Source: Hemibagrus wyckioides (taxonomy: Eukaryota > Chordata > Actinopteri > Siluriformes > Bagridae). From it: a stretch of 64,000 bases of DNA. The DNA lies in the NCBI RefSeq assembly GCF_019097595.1, contig NC_080735.1, forward strand, positions 2,838,917 through 2,902,916. The letters are read 5' to 3'. Position 1 is the first letter of the stretch. Every line of letters begins with the position of its first letter. Shown here piece by piece: positions 44,280-58,645 of this stretch. Made by a program: the position numbers and the translations under genes. The notes beneath the pieces are model-generated. The model saw only the letters and a list, made by a program, of their open reading frames with translations. It was not told where the DNA came from and made no database searches.

Positions 44280-47200
44280 GTGGAATAAACACAAACGCTC
44301 CAAATAAACACTCTGTGCGGAATAAACACAAACACTCCAAATAAACATTCTGTGCGGAATAAACACAAACGCTCCAAATAAACATTCTGTGCGGAATAAA
44401 CACAAACACTCGGAATAAAAACAAACACTCCAAATAAACACTCTGTGCGGAATAAACAAAAACGCTCTAAATAAACACTCTGTGCGGAATAAACACAAAC
44501 GCTCCAAATAAACACTCTGTGCGGAATAAACAAACGCTCCAAATAAACACTCTGTGCGGAATAAACACAAACGCTCCAAATAAACACTCTGTGCGGAATA
44601 AACACAAACGCTCCAAATAAACACTCTGTGCGGAATAAACACAAACGCTCCAAATAAACATTCTGTGCGGAATAAATACAAACGCTCCAAATAAACACTC
44701 TGTGCGGAATAAACAAACGCTCCAAATAAACACTCTGTGCAGAATAAACACAAACGCTCCAAATAAACACTCTGTGCGGAATAAACACAAACGCTCCAAA
44801 TAAACACTCTGTGCGGAATAAACACAAACGCTCCAAATAAACACTCTGTGCGGAATAAACACAAACGCTCCAAATAAACACTCTGTGCGGAATAAACACA
44901 AACGCTCCAAATAAACACTCTGTGCGGAATAAATACAAACGCTCCAAATAAACACTCTGTGCGGAATAAACAAACGCTCCAAATAAACACTCTGTGCGGA
45001 ATAAACACAAACGCTCCAAATAAACATTCTGTGCGGAATAAACACAAACGCTCCAAATAAACACTCTGTGCGGAATGAACACAAACGCTCCAAATAAACA
45101 CTCTGTGCGGAATAAACACAAACGCTCCAAATAAACATTCTGTGCGGAATAAATACAAACGCTCCAAATAAACACTCTGTGCGGAATAAACAAACGCTCC
45201 AAATAAACACTCTGTGCGGAATAAACACAAACGCTCCAAATAAACATTCTGTGCGGAATAAACACAAACGCTCCAAATAAACACTCTGTGCGGAATAAAC
45301 ACAAACGCTCCAAATAAACACTCTGTGCGGAATAAACACAAACACTCCAAATAAACATTCTGTGCGGAATAAACACAAACGCTCCAAATAAACACTCTGT
45401 GCAGAATAAACACAAACACTCCAAATAAACACTCTGTGCGGAATAAACACAAACGCTCTAAATAAACACTCTGTGCGGAATAAACACAAACGCTCCAAAT
45501 AAACACTCTGTGCGGAATAAACAAACGCTCCAAATAAACACTCTGTGCGGAATAAACACAAACGCTCCAAATAAACACTCTGTGCGGAATAAACAAACGC
45601 TCCAAATAAACACTCTGTGCGGAATAAACACAAACGCTCCAAATAAACATTCTGTGCGGAATAAACACAAACGCTCCAAATAAACACTCTGTGCGGAATA
45701 AACACAAACGCTCCAAATAAACACTCTGTGCGGAATAAACACAAACGCTCTAAATAAACACTCTGTGCGGAATAAACACAAACGCTCCAAATAAACACTC
45801 TGTGCGGAATAAACACAAACGCTCCAAATAAACACTCTGTGCGGAATAAACACAAACGCTCCAAATAAACACTCTGTGCGGAATAAACACAAACGCTCCA
45901 AATAAACACTCTGTGCGGAATAAACACAAACGCTCCAAATAAACACTCTGTGCGGAATAAACACAAACGCTCCAAATAAACACTCTGTGCGGAATAAACA
46001 CAAACACTCGGAATAAAAACAAACACTCCAAATAAACACTCTGTGCGGAATAAACACAAACGCTCCAAATAAACACTCTGTGCGGAATAAACACAAACGC
46101 TCCAAATAAACACTCTGTGCGGAATAAACACAAACGCTCCAAATAAACACTCTGTGCAGAATAAACACAAACGCTCCAAATAAACACTCTGTGCGGAATA
46201 AACAAATGCTCCAAATAAACATTCTGTGCGGAATAAACACAAACGCTCCAAATAAACACTCTGTGCGGAATAAACACAAACGCTCGGAATGAACACAAAC
46301 GCTCCAAATAAACACTCTGTGCGGAATAAACACAAACGCTCGGAATAAAAACAAACACTCCAAATAAACACTCTGTGCGGAATACACACAAACGCTCCAA
46401 ATAAACACTCTGTGCGGAATAAACACAAACGCTCGGAATGAACACAAACGCTCGGAATAAACACAAACACTCCAAATAAACATTCTGTGCGGAATAAACA
46501 CAAACGCTCGGAATAAACACTCTGTGCGGAATAAACACAAACGCTCGGAATAAACACAAACACTCCAAATAAACATTCTGTGCGGAATAAACACAAACGC
46601 TCGGAATAAACACTCTGTGCGGAATAAACACAAACGCTCGGAATAAACACAAACACTCCAAATAAACATTCTGTGCGAAATAAACACAAACGCTCCAAAT
46701 AAACACTCTGTGCGGAATAAACACAAATGCTCGGAATGAACACAAACACTCCAAATAAACATTCTGTGTGGAATAAACACAAACACTCCAAATAAACATT
46801 CTGTGCGGAATAAACACAAACGCTCGGAATAAACACTCTGTGCGGAATAAACACAAACGCTCGGAATAAACACAAACACTCCAAATAAACATTCTGTGCG
46901 AAATAAACACAAACGCTCCAAATAAACACTCTGTGCGGAATAAACACAAATGCTCGGAATGAACACAAACACACCAAATAAACATTCTGTGCGGAATAAA
47001 CACAAACGCTCGGAATAAACATTCTGTGCGGAATAAACACAAACGCTCGGAATAAACACAAACACTCCAAATAAACATTCTGTGCGGAATAAACACAAAC
47101 GCTCGGAATAAACATTCTGTGCGGAATAAACACAAATGCTCGGAATAAACACAAACGCTCCAAATAAACATTCTGTGCAGAATAAACACAAACGCTCGGA

Positions 47201-50200
47201 ATAAACACAAACGCTCCAAATAAACATTCTGTGCGGAATAAACACAAACGCTCGGAATAAACACAAACGCTCCAAATAAACATTCTGTGCGGAATAAACA
47301 CAAACGCTCCAAATAAACACTGTGCGGAATAAACACAAACGCTCCAAATAAACATTCTGTGCGGAATAAACACAAACACTCCAAATAAACACTCTGTGCG
47401 GAATAAATACAAACGCTCCAAATAAACACTCTGTGCGGAATAAACACAAACACTCGGAATAAAAACAAACACTCCAAATAAACACTCTGTGCGGAATAAA
47501 CACAAACACTCCAAATAAACATTCTGTGCGGAATAAACACAAACGCTCCAAATAAACACTCTGTGCGGAATAAACACAAACGCTCGGAATAAAAACAAAC
47601 ACTCCAAATAAACACTCTGTGCGGAATAAACACAAACGCTCGGAATAAAAACAAACACTCCAAATAAACACTCTGTGCGGAATAAACACAAACGCTCGGA
47701 ATAAAAACAAACACTCCAAATAAACACTGTGCGGAATAAACACAAACACTCCAAATGAACATTCTGTGCGGAATAAACACAAACGCTCCAAATAAACATT
47801 CTGTGCGGAATAAACACAAATGCTCGGAATAAACACAAATGCTCGGAATAAACACAAACGCTCCAAATAAACACTCTGTGCGGAATAAACACAAACACTC
47901 GGGATAAACACAAACACTCCAAATAAACACTCCGTGCGGAATAAACACAAACACTCCAAATAAACATTCTGTGCGGAATAAACACAAACGCTCCAAATAA
48001 ACACTCTGTGCGGAATAAACACAAACGCTCCAAATAAACACTCTGTGCGGAATAAACACAAACGCTCCAAATAAACACTCTGTGCGGAATAAACACAAAC
48101 GCTCGGAATAAACACAAACACTCCAAATAAACATTCTGTGCGGAATAAACACAAACACTCCAAATAAACATTCTGTGCGGAATAAACACAAACGCTCCAA
48201 ATAAACACTCTGTGCGGAATAAACACAAACGCTCCAATTAAACACTCTGTGTGGAATAAACACAAACACTCGGAATAAAAACAAACACTCCAAATAAACA
48301 CTCTGTCCGGAATAAACACAAACGCTCGGAATAAAAACAAACACTCCAAATAAACACTCTGTGCGGAATAAACACAAACACTCCAAATAAACATTCTGTG
48401 CGAAATAAACACAAACGCTCCAAATAAACACTCTGTGCGGAATAAACACAAACGCTCGGAATGAACACAAACACTCCAAATAAACATTCTGTGTGGAATA
48501 AACACAAACGCTCCAAATAAACACTCTGTGCGGAATAAACACAAATGCTCGGAATGAACACAAACACTCCAAATAAACATTCTGTGCGGAATAAACACAA
48601 ACGCTCGGAATAAACATTCTGTGCGGAATAAACACAAACGCTCGGAATAAACACAAACACTCCAAATAAACATTCTGTGCGGAATAAACACAAACGCTCG
48701 GAATAAACATTCTGTGCGGAATAAACACAAATGCTCGGAATAAACACAAACGCTCCAAATAAACATTCTGTGCGGAATAAACACAAACGCTCCAAATAAA
48801 CACTGTGCGGAATAAACACAAACGCTCCAAATAAACATTCTGTGCGGAATAAACACAAACGCTCCAAATAAACACTCTGTGCGGAATAAATACAAACGCT
48901 CCAAATAAACACTCTGTGCGGAATAAACACAAACACTCGGAATAAAAACAAACACTCCAAATAAACACTCTGTGCGGAATAAACACAAACACTCCAAATA
49001 AACATTCTGTGCGGAATAAACACAAACGCTCCAAATAAACACTCTGTGCGGAATAAACACAAACACTCGGAATAAAAACAAACACTCCAAATAAACACTC
49101 TGTGCGGAATAAACACAAACGCTCGGAATAAAAACAAACACTCCAAATAAACACTCTGTGCGGAATAAACACAAACACTCCAAATGAACATTCTGTGCGG
49201 AATAAACACAAACGCTCCAAATAAACATTCTGTGCGGAATAAACACAAATGCTCGGAATAAACACAAATGCTCGGAATAAACACAAACGCTCCAAATAAA
49301 CACTCTGTGCGGAATAAACACAAACACTCGGGATAAACACAAACACTCCAAATAAACACTCTGTGCGGAATAAACACAAACGCTCCAAATAAACACTCTG
49401 TGCGGAATAAACACAAACACTCGGGATAAACACAAACACTCCAAATAAACATTCTGTGCGGAATAAACACAAACGCTCGGAATAAACACTCTGTGCGGAA
49501 TAAACACAAACACTCCAAATAAACACTCTGTGCGGAATAAACACAAACGCTCCAAATAAACACTCTGTGCGGAATAAACACAAACGCTCCAAATAAACAC
49601 TCTGTGCGGAATAAACACAAACGCTCGGAATAAACACAAACACTCCAAATAAACATTCTGTGCGGAAATAAACACAAACACTCCAAATAAACATTCTGTG
49701 CGGAATAAACACAAACGCTCCAAATAAACACTCTGTGCGGAATAAACACAAACGCTCCAAATAAACACTCTGTGTGGAATAAACACAAACACTCGGAATA
49801 AAAACAAACACTCCAAATAAACACTCTGTGCGGAATAAACACAAACGCTCCAAATAAACACTCTGTGCGGAATAAACACAAATGCTCGGAATGAACACAA
49901 ACACTCCAAATAAACATTCTGTGTGGAATAAACACAAACGCTCCAAATAAACACTCTGTGCGGAATAAACACAAACACTCGGAATAAACACAAACGCTCC
50001 AAATAAACACTCTGTGTGGAATAAACACAAACACTCGGAATAAAAACAAACACTCCAAATAAACACTCTGTCCGGAATAAACACAAACGCTCGGAATAAA
50101 AACAAACACTCCAAATAAACACTCTGTGCGGAATAAACACAAACACTCCAAATAAACATTCTGTGCGAAATAAACACAAACGCTCCAAATAAACACTCTG

Positions 50201-53200
50201 TGCGGAATAAACACAAACGCTCGGAATGAACACAAACACTCCAAATAAACATTCTGTGCGGAATAAACACAAACGCTCGGAATAAACACAAACGCTCCAA
50301 ATAAACATTCTGTGCGGAATAAACACAAACGCTCGGAATAAACACAAACGCTCCAAATAAACATTCTGTGCGGAATAAACACAAACTCTCCAAATAAACA
50401 CTGTGCGGAATAAACACAAACGCTCCAAATAAACATTCTGTGCGGAATAAACACAAACGCTCCAAATAAACACTCTGTGCGGAATAAATACAAACGCTCC
50501 AAATAAACACTCTGTGCGGAATAAACACAAACACTCGGAATAAAAACAAACACTCCAAATAAACACTCTGTGCGGAATAAACACAAACACTCCAAATAAA
50601 CATTCTGTGCGGAATAAACACAAACGCTCCAAATAAACACTCTGTGCGGAATAAACACAAACACTCGGAATAAAAACAAACACTCCAAATAAACACTCTG
50701 TGCGGAATAAACACAAACGCTCGGAATAAAAACAAACACTCCAAATAAACACTCTGTGCGGAATAAACACAAACGCTCGGAATAAAAACAAACACTCCAA
50801 ATAAACATTCTGTGCGGAATAAACACAAACACTCCAAATGAACATTCTGTGCGGAATAAACACAAACGCTCCAAATAAACATTCTGTGCGGAATAAACAC
50901 AAATGCTCGGAATAAACACAAATGCTCGGAATAAACACAAACGCTCCAAATAAACACTCTGTGCGGAATAAACACAAACACTCGGGATAAACACAAACAC
51001 TCCAAATAAACACTCTGTGCGGAATAAACACAAACGCTCCAAATAAACACTCTGTGCGGAATAAACACAAACACTCGGGATAAACACAAACACTCCAAAT
51101 AAACATTCTGTGCGGAATAAACACAAACGCTCCAAATAAACACTCTGTGCGGAATAAACACAAACGCTCCAAATAAACACTCTGTGCGGAATAAACACAA
51201 ACACTCCAAATAAACACTCTGTGCGGAATAAACACAAACGCTCCAAATAAACACTCTGTGCGGAATAAACACAAACGCTCGGAATAAACACAAACACTCC
51301 AAATAAACATTCTGTGCGGAATAAACACAAACACTCCAAATAAACATTCTGTGCGGAATAAACACAAATGCTCCAAATAAACACTCTGTGCGGAATAAAC
51401 ACAAACGCTCCAAATAAACACTCTGTGTGGAATAAACACAAACACTCGGAATAAAAACAAACACTCCAAATAAACACTCTGTCCGGAATAAACACAAACG
51501 CTCGGAATAAAAACAAACACTCCAAATAAACACTCTGTGCGGAATAAACACAAACACTCCAAATAAACATTCTGTGCGGAATACACACAAACGCTCCAAA
51601 TAAACACTCTGTGCGGAATAAACACAAATGCTCGGAATAAACACAAACACTCCAAATAAACACTCTGTGCGGAATAAACACAAACACTCCAAATAAACAC
51701 TCTGTGCGGAATAAACACAAACACTCCAAATAAACACTCTGTGTGGAATAAACACAAATGCTCGGAATAAACACAAACACTCCAAATAAACACTCTGTGT
51801 TGAATAAACACAAATGCTCGGAATAAACACAAACACTCCAAATAAACACTCTGTGTGGAATAAACACAAACGCTCCAAATAAACACTCTGTGCGGAATAA
51901 ACACAAACATTCCAAATAAACATTCTGTGTGGAATAAACACAAACACTCCAAATAAACATTCTGTGTGGAATAAACACAAACACTCCAAATAAACATTCT
52001 GTGTGGAATAAACACAAACACTCCAAATAAACACTCTGTGCGGAATAAACACAAACGCTCCAAATAAACACTCTGTGCGGAATAAACACAAACATTCCAA
52101 ATAAACATTCTGTGTGGAATAAACACAAACACTCCAAATAAACATTCTGTGTGGAATAAACACAAACACTCCAAATAAACATTCTGTGTGGAATAAACAC
52201 AAACACTCCAAATAAACATTCTGTGTGGAATAAACACAAACACTCCAAATAAACATTCTGTGTGGATTAAACACAAACACTCCAAATAAACATTCTGTGT
52301 GGAATAAACACAAACACTCCAAATAAACATTCTGTGTGGATTAAACACAAACACTCCAAATAAACACTCTGTGCGGAATAAACACAAATGCTCGGAATAA
52401 ACACAAACACTCCAAATAAACACTCTGTGTGGAATAAACACAAACACTCCAAATAAACACTCTGTGTGGAATAAACACAAACACTCCAAATAAACATTCT
52501 GTGTGGATTAAACACAAACACTCCAAATAAACATTCTGTGTGGATTAAACACAAACACTCCAAATAAACATTCTGTGCGGAATAAACACAAACACTCCAA
52601 ATAAACATTCTGTGTGGAATAAACACAAACGCTCCAAATAAACACTCTGTGCGGAATAAACACAAACGCTCCAAATAAAAACTCTGTGCGGAATAAACAC
52701 AAACGCTCCAAATAAACACTCTGTGTGGAATAAACACAAACGCTCCAAATAAACACTCTGTGCGGAATAAACACAAACGCTCCAAATAAACACTCTGTGC
52801 GGAATAAACACAAACGCTCCAAATAAACACTCTGTGCGGAATAAACACAAACGCTCCAAATAAACACTCTGTGCGGAATAAACACAAACACTCGGAATAA
52901 ACACAAACACTCCAAATAAACATTCTGTGTGGAATAAACACAAACACTCCAAATAAACATTCTGTGTGGATTAAACACAAACACTCCAAATAAACATTCT
53001 GTGTGGAATAAACACAAACACTCCAAATAAACATTCTGTGTGGATTAAACACAAACACTCCAAATAAACACTCTGTGCGGAATAAACACAAATGCTCGGA
53101 ATAAACACAAACACTCCAAATAAACACTCTGTGTGGAATAAACACAAACACTCCAAATAAACACTCTGTGTGGAATAAACACAAACACTCCAAATAAACA

Positions 53201-54230
53201 TTCTGTGTGGATTAAACACAAACACTCCAAATAAACATTCTGTGTGGATTAAACACAAACACTCCAAATAAACATTCTGTGCGGAATAAACACAAACACT
53301 CCAAATAAACATTCTGTGTGGAATAAACACAAACGCTCCAAATAAACACTCTGTGTGGAATAAACACAAACGCTCCAAATAAACACTCTGTGTGGAATAA
53401 ACACAAACGCTCCAAATAAACACTCTGTGTGGAATAAACACAAACGCTCCAAATAAACACTCTGTGCGGAATAAACACAAACGCTCCAAATAAACACTCT
53501 GTGCGGAATAAACACAAACGCTCCAAATAAACACTCTGTGCGGAATAAACACAAACACTCGGAATAAACACAAACACTCCAAATAAACACTCTGTGTGGA
53601 ATAAACACAAACACTCCAAATAAACACTCTGTGTGGAATAAACACAAACACTCGGAATAAACACAAACACTCCAAATAAACATTCTGTGCGGTATAAACA
53701 CAAACACTCCAAATAAACACTCTGTGTGGAATAAACACATACACTCCAAATAAACACTCTGTGTGGAATAAACACAAACACTCCAAATAAACATTCTGTG
53801 CGGAATAAAAACTCTGTGCAAAATAAACACTTGGTGTGGAATAAACACAAACGCTCCAAATAAACATTCTGTGTGGAATAAACACAAACGCTCCAAATAA
53901 ACATTCTGTGCGGAATAAACACAAACACTCCAAATAAACATTCTATGTGGATTAAACACAAACACTCCAAATAAACACTCTGTGTGGAATAAAAACTCTG
54001 TGCAAAATAAACACTCGGTGTGGAATAAACACAAACGCTCCAAATAAACATTCTGTGCGGAATTAACACAAACACTCCAAATAAACACTCGGTGTGGAAT
54101 AAACACAAACACTCCAAATAAACATTCTGTGCGGAATAAACACAAACACTCCAAATAAACACTCTGTGTGGAATAAACACAAACACTCCAAATAAACATT
54201 CTGTGTGGAATAAAAACTCTGTGCAAAATA
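44280..54230. repeat. 37-bp satellite array, about 10 kb
   Basis: The unit is AATAAACACTCTGTGCGG (18 bp) plus AATAAACACAAACGCTCCA (19 bp), so it is a diverged dimer. Some stretches (46-52 kb) insert extra half-units such as AAACGCTCGGAATAAACAC. Rare variants (CTCTGTCCGG at 48302, 50067 and 51478; ACTCGGGATAAAC at 49326 and 50980) recur 1.4-1.8 kb apart, which shows long higher-order blocks. The reverse complement has no stop triplet in any phase. That is why frames up to 2,343 codons exist on the minus strand; these are not genes. Left units are CpG-rich; right units mostly carry TG/CA instead. Confidence 0.96.
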
Positions 54231-57200
54231 AGCACTCTGTGTGGAATAAACACTCCATATGGAACAAACACTCAGTGTAATGAATAAACATAAAGACTCA
54301 GTGTGTAATAAGAACTTCGTGTGTAATAAACACTCTGTGTGTAATAAACACTCTGTGTGGAATAAACACTCTGTGTGGAATAAACACTCCATGTGGAACG
54401 AACACTCAGTGTAATGAATAAACATAAAGACTCAGTGTGTAATAAGCACTTCGTGTGTAATAAACACTCTGTGTGGAATAAACACTCTGTGTGGAATAAA
54501 CACTCAGTGTAATGAATAAACATAAAGACTCAGTGTGTAATAAACACTCAGTGTGGAATAAACACTCAGTGTGCAATAAACACTGTGTGGAATAAACACT
54601 CAGTGTGCAATAAACACTCTGTGTGGAATTAACACTCAGTGTATGGAATAAACACTCAGCGTATGGAATAAACATAAACACTCAGTGTGTAGTAAATACT
54701 CTGTGTGGAATAAACATAAACACTGTGTGGAATAAACACTCTGTGTGGAATTAACACTCAGTGTATGGAATAAACAAAAACACTCAGTGTGGAATAAACA
54801 CTCAGTGTATGGAATAAACATAAACACTCAGTGTGTAATAAACACTCAGTGTGCAATAAACACTCAGTGTATTGAATAAACAAACACTCAGGGTGGAATA
54901 AACACAAAAACACTCAGTGTGGAATAAACACTCAGTGTGGAATAAACACTCTGTGTGGAATACACAAACACTCTGTGTGGAAGAAAAACAAACAGCCTGT
55001 GTGTAATAAACACTCAGTGTGGAATAAACATAAACACTCTGTGTGGAAAAAACACTCTGTGTGGAATAAACACTCAGTGTGGAATAAAACACTCAGTGTA
55101 TGGAATAAACATAAACACTCTGTGTGGAATAAACACTCTGTGTGGAATAAACAAACACTCTGTATGGAGCAAAGACGTCATGTGGAATAAATATAAACAC
55201 TGTGTGGAATAAAAACTTAGTGTGGAATAAATACTCTGTGTGGAGTAAACACTCTGTGTGGAATAAACACTCAGTGTAAAATAAACACTCAGTGTGGAAT
55301 AAACACTCTGTGTGGAATAAACACTAAGTGTAAAATAAACACTCAGTGTGGAATAAACACTCTGTGTGGAATAAACACTAAGTGTAAAATAAACACTCAG
55401 TGTGGAATAAACACTCAGTGTGGAATAAACACTCTGTGTAAAATAAACACTCTGTGTGGAATAAACACTCAGTGTAATGAATAAACATAAAGACTCAGTG
55501 TGTAATAAGCACTTCGTGTGTAATAAACACTCTGTGTGGAATAAACACTCTGTGTGGAATAAACACTCAGTGTAATGAATAAACATAAAGACTCAGTGTG
55601 TAATAAACACTCAGTGTGGAATAAACACTCAGTGTGCAATAAACACTGTGTGGAATAAACACTCAGTGTGCAATAAACACTCTGTGTGGAATTAACACTC
55701 AGTGTATGGAATAAACACTCAGCGTATGGAATAAACATAAACACTCAGTGTGTAGTAAATACTCTGTGTGGAATAAACATAAACACTGTGTGGAATAAAC
55801 ACTCTGTGTGGAATTAACACTCAGTGTATGGAATAAACAAAAACACTCAGTGTATGGAATAAACAAAAACACTCAGTGTGGAATAAACACTCAGTGTATG
55901 GAATAAACATAAACACTCAGTGTGTAATAAACACTCAGTGTGCAATAAACACTCAGTGTATTGAATAAACAAACACTCAGGGTGGAATAAACACAAAAAC
56001 ACTCAGTGTGGAATAAACACTCAGTGTGGAATAAACACTCTGTGTGGAATACACAAACACTCTGTGTGGAAGAAAAACAAACAGCCTGTGTGTAATAAAC
56101 ACTCAGTGTGGAATAAACATAAACACTCTGTGTGGAAAAAACACTCTGTGTGGAATAAACACTCAGTGTGGAATAAAACACTCAGTGTATGGAATAAACA
56201 TAAACACTCTGTGTGGAATAAACACTCTGTGTGGAATAAACAAACACTCTGTATGGAGCAAAGACGTCATGTGGAATAAATATAAACACTGTGTGGAATA
56301 AAAACTTAGTGTGGAATAAATACTCTGTGTGGAGTAAACACTCTGTGTGGAATAAACACTCAGTGTAAAATAAACACTCAGTGTGGAATAAACACTCTGT
56401 GTGGAATAAACACTCAGTGTGGAATAAACACTCTGTGTGGAGTAAACACTGTGTGGATTAAACACTCAGTGTAAAATAAACACTCAGTGTGGAATAAACA
56501 CACAGTGTAAAATAAACACTCAGTGTGGAATAAACACTTAGTGTAAAATAAACACTCTGTGTTGAATAAACACTTAGTGTGGAATAAACACTCAGTGTGG
56601 AATAAACACTCAGTGTAAAATAAACACTCTGTGTGGAATAAACACTCGGTGTGGAATAAACACTCGGTGTGGAATAAACACTCAGTGTGTAATAAACACT
56701 TGGTGTGGAATAAACACTCTGTGTGGAATAAACACTCTGTGTGGAATAAACACTCAGTGTGGAATAAACACTCAGTGTGGAATAAACACCCTGTGTGGAT
56801 TAAACACTCTGTGTGGAATAAACACTCAGTGTGGAATAAAACACTCAGTGTATGGAATAAACATAAACACTCTGTGTGGAATAAAGACATCATGTGGAAT
56901 AAACATAAACACTGTGTGGAATAAACACTTAGCGTGGAATAAATACTCTGTAGAATAAACATAAACACTCAGTGTGTAATAAACACTCTGTGTGGAATAA
57001 ACACTCTGTGTGGAATAAACACTCAGTGTATGGAATAAAACACTCCGTGTATGGAATAAACATAAACACTCTGTGTGGAATAAACATAAACACTCTGTGT
57101 GGAATAAACACTCTGTGTGGAATAAACACTCAGTGTATGGAATAAAACACTCCGTGTGCAATAAAACACTCAGTGTATGGAATAAACATAAACACTCTGT

Positions 57201-58372
57201 GTGGAATAAACATAAACACTCTGTGTGGAATAAACACTCTGTGTGGAACAAACATAAACACTCTGTGTGGAATAAAGACTTCATGTGGAATAAACACTCT
57301 GTGTGGAATAAAGACTTCATGTGGAATAAACACTCTGTGTGGAATAAAGACTTCATGTGGAATAAACACTCTGTGTGGAATAAAGACTTCATGTGGAATA
57401 AACACTCTGTGTGGAATAAACAAACACTCTGTGTGGAAGAAACACAAACAGCCTGTGTGTAATAAACACTCAGTGTGGAATAAACATAAACACTCTGTGT
57501 GGAATAAACACTCTGTGTGGAATAAATACTCAGTGTGGAATAAAACACTCAGTGTATGGAATAAACATAAACACTCTGTGTGGAATAAAGACGTCATGTG
57601 GAATAAACATAAACACTGTGTGGAATAAACACTTAGCTTGGAATAAATACTCTGTAGAATAAACATAAACACTCAGTGTGTAATAAACACTCTGTGTGGA
57701 ATAAACACTCTGTGTGGAATACACACTCAGTGTATGGAATAAAACACTCCGTGTATGGAATAAACATAAACACTCTGTGTGGAATAAACATAAACACTCT
57801 GTGTGGAATAAAGACTTCATGTGGAATAAACATAAACACTCTGTGTGAAATAAACACTCAATGTGGAATAAACACTCGGTGTGGAATAAACACTCCATGT
57901 AAAATAAACACTTTGTGTGGATTAAACACTTTGTGTGGAATAAACACTCGGTGTGGAATAAACACTCCATGTAAAATAAACACTTTGTGTGGATTAAACA
58001 CTCTGTGTGGAATAAACACTCGGTGTGGAATAAACACTCAGTATGGAATAAACACTCAGTTTGTAATAAACACCCTGTGTGGATTAAACACTTGGTGTGG
58101 AATAAACACTCTGTGTGGAATAAACACTCAGTGTAAAATAAACACTCTGTGTGGATTAAACACTCAGTGTGGAATAAACACTCAGTGTGGATTAAACACT
58201 CAGTGTGGAATAAACACTCGGTGTGGAATAAACACTCAGTGTAAAATAAACACTCTGTGTGGAATAAACACTCAGTGTGGATTAAACACTCAGTGTGGAA
58301 TAAACACTCAGTGTGGATTAAACACTCAGTGTGGATTAAACACTCAGTGTGGAATAAACACTGTTGAACACT
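54231..58372. repeat. 18-bp satellite array, about 4 kb
   Basis: Tandem units AATAAACACTCAGTGTGG or AATAAACACTCTGTGTGG with insertions such as CATAAACA and variants AATAAAGACTTCATGTGG (57262-57410). The array directly follows the 37-bp array and shares its first half-unit. ACACTCAGTGT in each unit is a short perfect inverted repeat. It contains a duplicated block of about 1.06 kb. Frames on both strands are repeat artefacts. Confidence 0.95.
54410..56400. repeat. Tandem duplication of a block of about 1.06-1.09 kb inside the 18-bp array
   Basis: The variant order from about 54410 recurs from about 55473, a shift of 1,063 bp. From about 54780/55870 on, the shift is 1,089 bp because the second copy has an extra 26-bp unit near 55830-55860. 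Long stretches are identical, for example the AGAAAAACAAACAGCCTGTG region at about 54981 and 56070. The duplication is therefore recent relative to the array. Confidence 0.88.
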
Positions 58373-58601
58373 GATGTGGGAAAACAATCAGCAGTGAAGT
58401 GTACGGTGACAGAGAAGCGCACAACAAAAAAATAAATCTGAAAGCACAAATCATGGAATTCTTACCTCTGATTGGATGGGCCATCTTTCTTTCTTTAATT
58501 CTTTTTTCATGTTTCTTTTTCCTTGTCTTTTCTTCTTGGTCTGTATTACTAATATTTCTTCCTTTTTTCGTGTTTTTCTTTTCTTTTCTTTTCTTTTCTT
58601 T

Positions 58602-58645
<44 letters not shown>

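Noticed and set aside
45458..52489. Open frame of 2,343 codons (and overlapping ones of 1,256-2,190 codons) on the minus strand
   Set aside because: The complement of the 37-bp unit has no TAA, TAG or TGA in any phase, so all three frames stay open at once. The translation is only the repeat read with a 37-residue period. No start context, splice signals or domain support a protein.
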